Positions 62,965-64,000 of a DNA stretch of 64,000 nt are shown here, one piece after another. How positions within the stretch are numbered: position 1 is the first letter of the stretch; every line of letters begins with the position of its first letter. A program made the position numbers and the translations under genes. The notes beneath the pieces are model-generated. The model was not told the origin of the DNA. It did not search any database and worked only from the letters and a program-made list of their open reading frames with translations. This stretch comes from Streptomyces sp. NRRL F-4489. GTDB lineage: Bacteria > Actinomycetota > Actinomycetes > Streptomycetales > Streptomycetaceae. The stretch spans positions 186,001 through 250,000 of the forward strand of contig NZ_LLZI01000001.1 in the NCBI RefSeq assembly GCF_001509485.1, given 5' to 3'.

Positions 62965-63894
62965 ATGGAGCTTCGTCAGCTGCGCTACTTCGTCTGCATC
63001 GTCGAGGAGGGCGGTTTCACCAGGGCCGCCGAACGGCTGCACCTGGCCCAGCCCGGCCTCAGCGCCCAGATCCGCCAGCTGGAGAAGGAGCTGGGGCAGG
63101 CCCTGCTCGACCGCTCCGGCCGGTCGGTGACGCCGACCGAGGTGGGCCGGGCGGTCCTGCCGTACGCCCGCGCCGCGCTGGCGGCGGCGGAGTCCGTGCG
63201 GCAGACGGTCGACGCGTACACGGGGCTGCTGCGCGGCCGGGTCACGCTCGGAATGGTCTCCGGCGCCACCGGCCACCCCTTCGACATCGCCGCGTTGCTC
63301 GCGGACTTCCACGACGCCCACCCCTCGGTGGAGGTGGCCCTCACCGAAGACACCACGGAGCGGATGCGGGCCGCGCTCCTGGCCGGCGAACTCGACATCG
63401 CCGTCCTCGGAACGGCCGAGGAGGTGCCCCCGCCCGGAGTGGCTTTCCAGACCGTGATCGACGTCCCGCTGGTCGCCACTGCCGCGCACGGTGATCCGGT
63501 TCTCGACCACGTCCGCGGTACGAGCGTCCCCCTTGCCGATCTGCGCGATCGGCCGCTGATCTGCCTGCCGCGCGGCACCGGAGTGCGCGCGGCGCTGGAA
63601 CACGGCTGCGCGCGGGCAGGATTCCGGCCCCGCGTCGCCTTCGAGGCGGCGGCCCCGCACGTACTCTCGCGCCTTGCCGCGCGGGGCCTGGGAATCGCCG
63701 TGCTACCTGCCGGTGAGGACGGCTCCCCCCTCGGCGGACAACTGCGCACCCTGCACATCGTCCGGCCCGAGATGCGGGCCCGCGTCGCGCTCGCCTGGCA
63801 GGCCGGCGGTCCGTCGAGTCCTGCGGCCCGGGCTCTCCTCGACCGCCTGCGCGCGGTCGTCCCCAAGCCGCCTGATTCCTGGACCACCGCTTAG
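62965..63894 (+). CDS. LysR-family transcriptional regulator
   Basis: A 309-residue protein from ATG 62965. The HTH is classic (MELRQLRYFVCIVEEGGFTR, AAERLHLAQPGLSAQIRQLE, KELGQALLDRSGRSVTPTEVG). The ligand-binding lobes cover about 90-295 (RGRVTLGMVSGA; LDIAVLGTAEE; PLICLPRGTGVRAALE). It is divergent from the mycothiol-type enzyme/DUF1772 pair, its probable target. The last 12 codons (VVPKPPDSWTTA) are nearly repeated in the DNA just after the stop. Confidence 0.94.
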   Translation: MELRQLRYFVCIVEEGGFTRAAERLHLAQPGLSAQIRQLEKELGQALLDRSGRSVTPTEVGRAVLPYARAALAAAESVRQTVDAYTGLLRGRVTLGMVSGATGHPFDIAALLADFHDAHPSVEVALTEDTTERMRAALLAGELDIAVLGTAEEVPPPGVAFQTVIDVPLVATAAHGDPVLDHVRGTSVPLADLRDRPLICLPRGTGVRAALEHGCARAGFRPRVAFEAAAPHVLSRLAARGLGIAVLPAGEDGSPLGGQLRTLHIVRPEMRARVALAWQAGGPSSPAARALLDRLRAVVPKPPDSWTTA

Positions 63895-63928
63895 TCGTCC
63901 GCAAGCCGCCTGATTCCTGGACCGCCGC
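63856..63928 (+). repeat. 38-bp-period tandem duplication across the LysR stop codon
   Basis: Two 35-bp copies, 63856-63890 and 63894-63928, differ at two positions (33 of 35 identical). The first encodes the C-terminus of the LysR protein and the second begins with the last base of its stop codon, encoding a near copy of KPPDSWT in a shifted frame. Slippage or unequal recombination would produce this. The remaining bases to 64000 hold no recognisable gene. Confidence 0.8.
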
Positions 63929-64000
63929 CGTCCTTGGTCAGCGCCGCGCCCGGATTTCGCGCTCCGGCGCCGGGTCGGTGGCCGCGGATGGCGGTCGAGT

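Overview
The window is high-GC actinobacterial DNA, almost certainly from a Streptomyces chromosome. The evidence is the very strong G/C third-position bias, many GTG starts, 4-bp ATGA/GTGA gene overlaps, rare TTA codons, and typical families: an AfsR-like SARP regulator, DUF5997 beside a LysR-type binding domain, TPR/CHAT-type protein, RNHCP proteins, a mycothiol-dependent maleylpyruvate isomerase-like protein and MmyB-like HTH regulator. No rRNA, tRNA, CRISPR array or insertion sequence was seen.

Bases 1-15000 hold ordinary or accessory genes. In order these are a TPR protein cut by the window edge with two divergent unknown genes; a MerR/oxidoreductase/MFS group with a classic 19-bp-spacer MerR promoter; a secreted GH18 chitinase; the LysR-like/DUF5997 pair; a DCC thiol oxidoreductase; a Pr6Pr membrane protein; a large secreted FG-GAP/VCBS repeat protein; and a threonine-aldolase-like enzyme coupled to a TauE/SafE permease. 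Bases 15000-20200 carry a xanthine dehydrogenase operon (xdhA-xdhB-xdhC), preceded by a strong promoter and a 25-residue ORF with a near-perfect ribosome binding site. Then come a Gal80-like oxidoreductase, a 14-repeat RCC1-type protein, an HTH regulator and a 14-TM exporter.

The centre (about 27378-53787) is a biosynthetic gene cluster, read almost entirely on the minus strand. From upstream to downstream it encodes an A-PCP protein (Val-like code), a P450, a type II thioesterase with a Cys nucleophile, an exporter, a 1786-residue KS/degenerate-AT/T/C/T/C megasynthase without adenylation domains, a secreted M28 peptidase, a KAS III-like acyltransferase, an FkbH-type glyceryl-ACP enzyme, an ACP, an unusual A-T protein lacking the amino-binding Asp, a second thioesterase, an ATP-grasp ligase and a T-C protein. 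A tRNA-dependent cyclodipeptide synthase (NYH type) and a dedicated P450 lie at the 3' end. I do not recognise the product. The layout suggests carrier proteins charged in trans, with a glycerate-derived C3 unit, one or more modified amino acids and an ATP-grasp amide bond.

Control of the cluster appears to come from the AfsR-like SARP (TTA codon at residue 79). A textbook SARP site (two GATAGCG heptamers at 11-bp pitch, 8 bp before a TAGCAT -10) lies in the divergent region between the first NRPS gene and a 72-residue secreted peptide with three DTPWP repeats, which occupies the position afsS has next to afsR. The cyclodipeptide synthase also has an early TTA codon, so both are likely to depend on bldA.

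Bases 54700-64000 return to housekeeping or accessory genes: an MBL hydrolase, two RNHCP proteins, a DadA-like oxidoreductase, RidA, a PhyH-type dioxygenase, a TetR regulator, an aldo-keto reductase with a MerR-type operator, a DUF1772 membrane protein, a mycothiol-dependent enzyme and a LysR regulator whose 3' end is tandemly duplicated.
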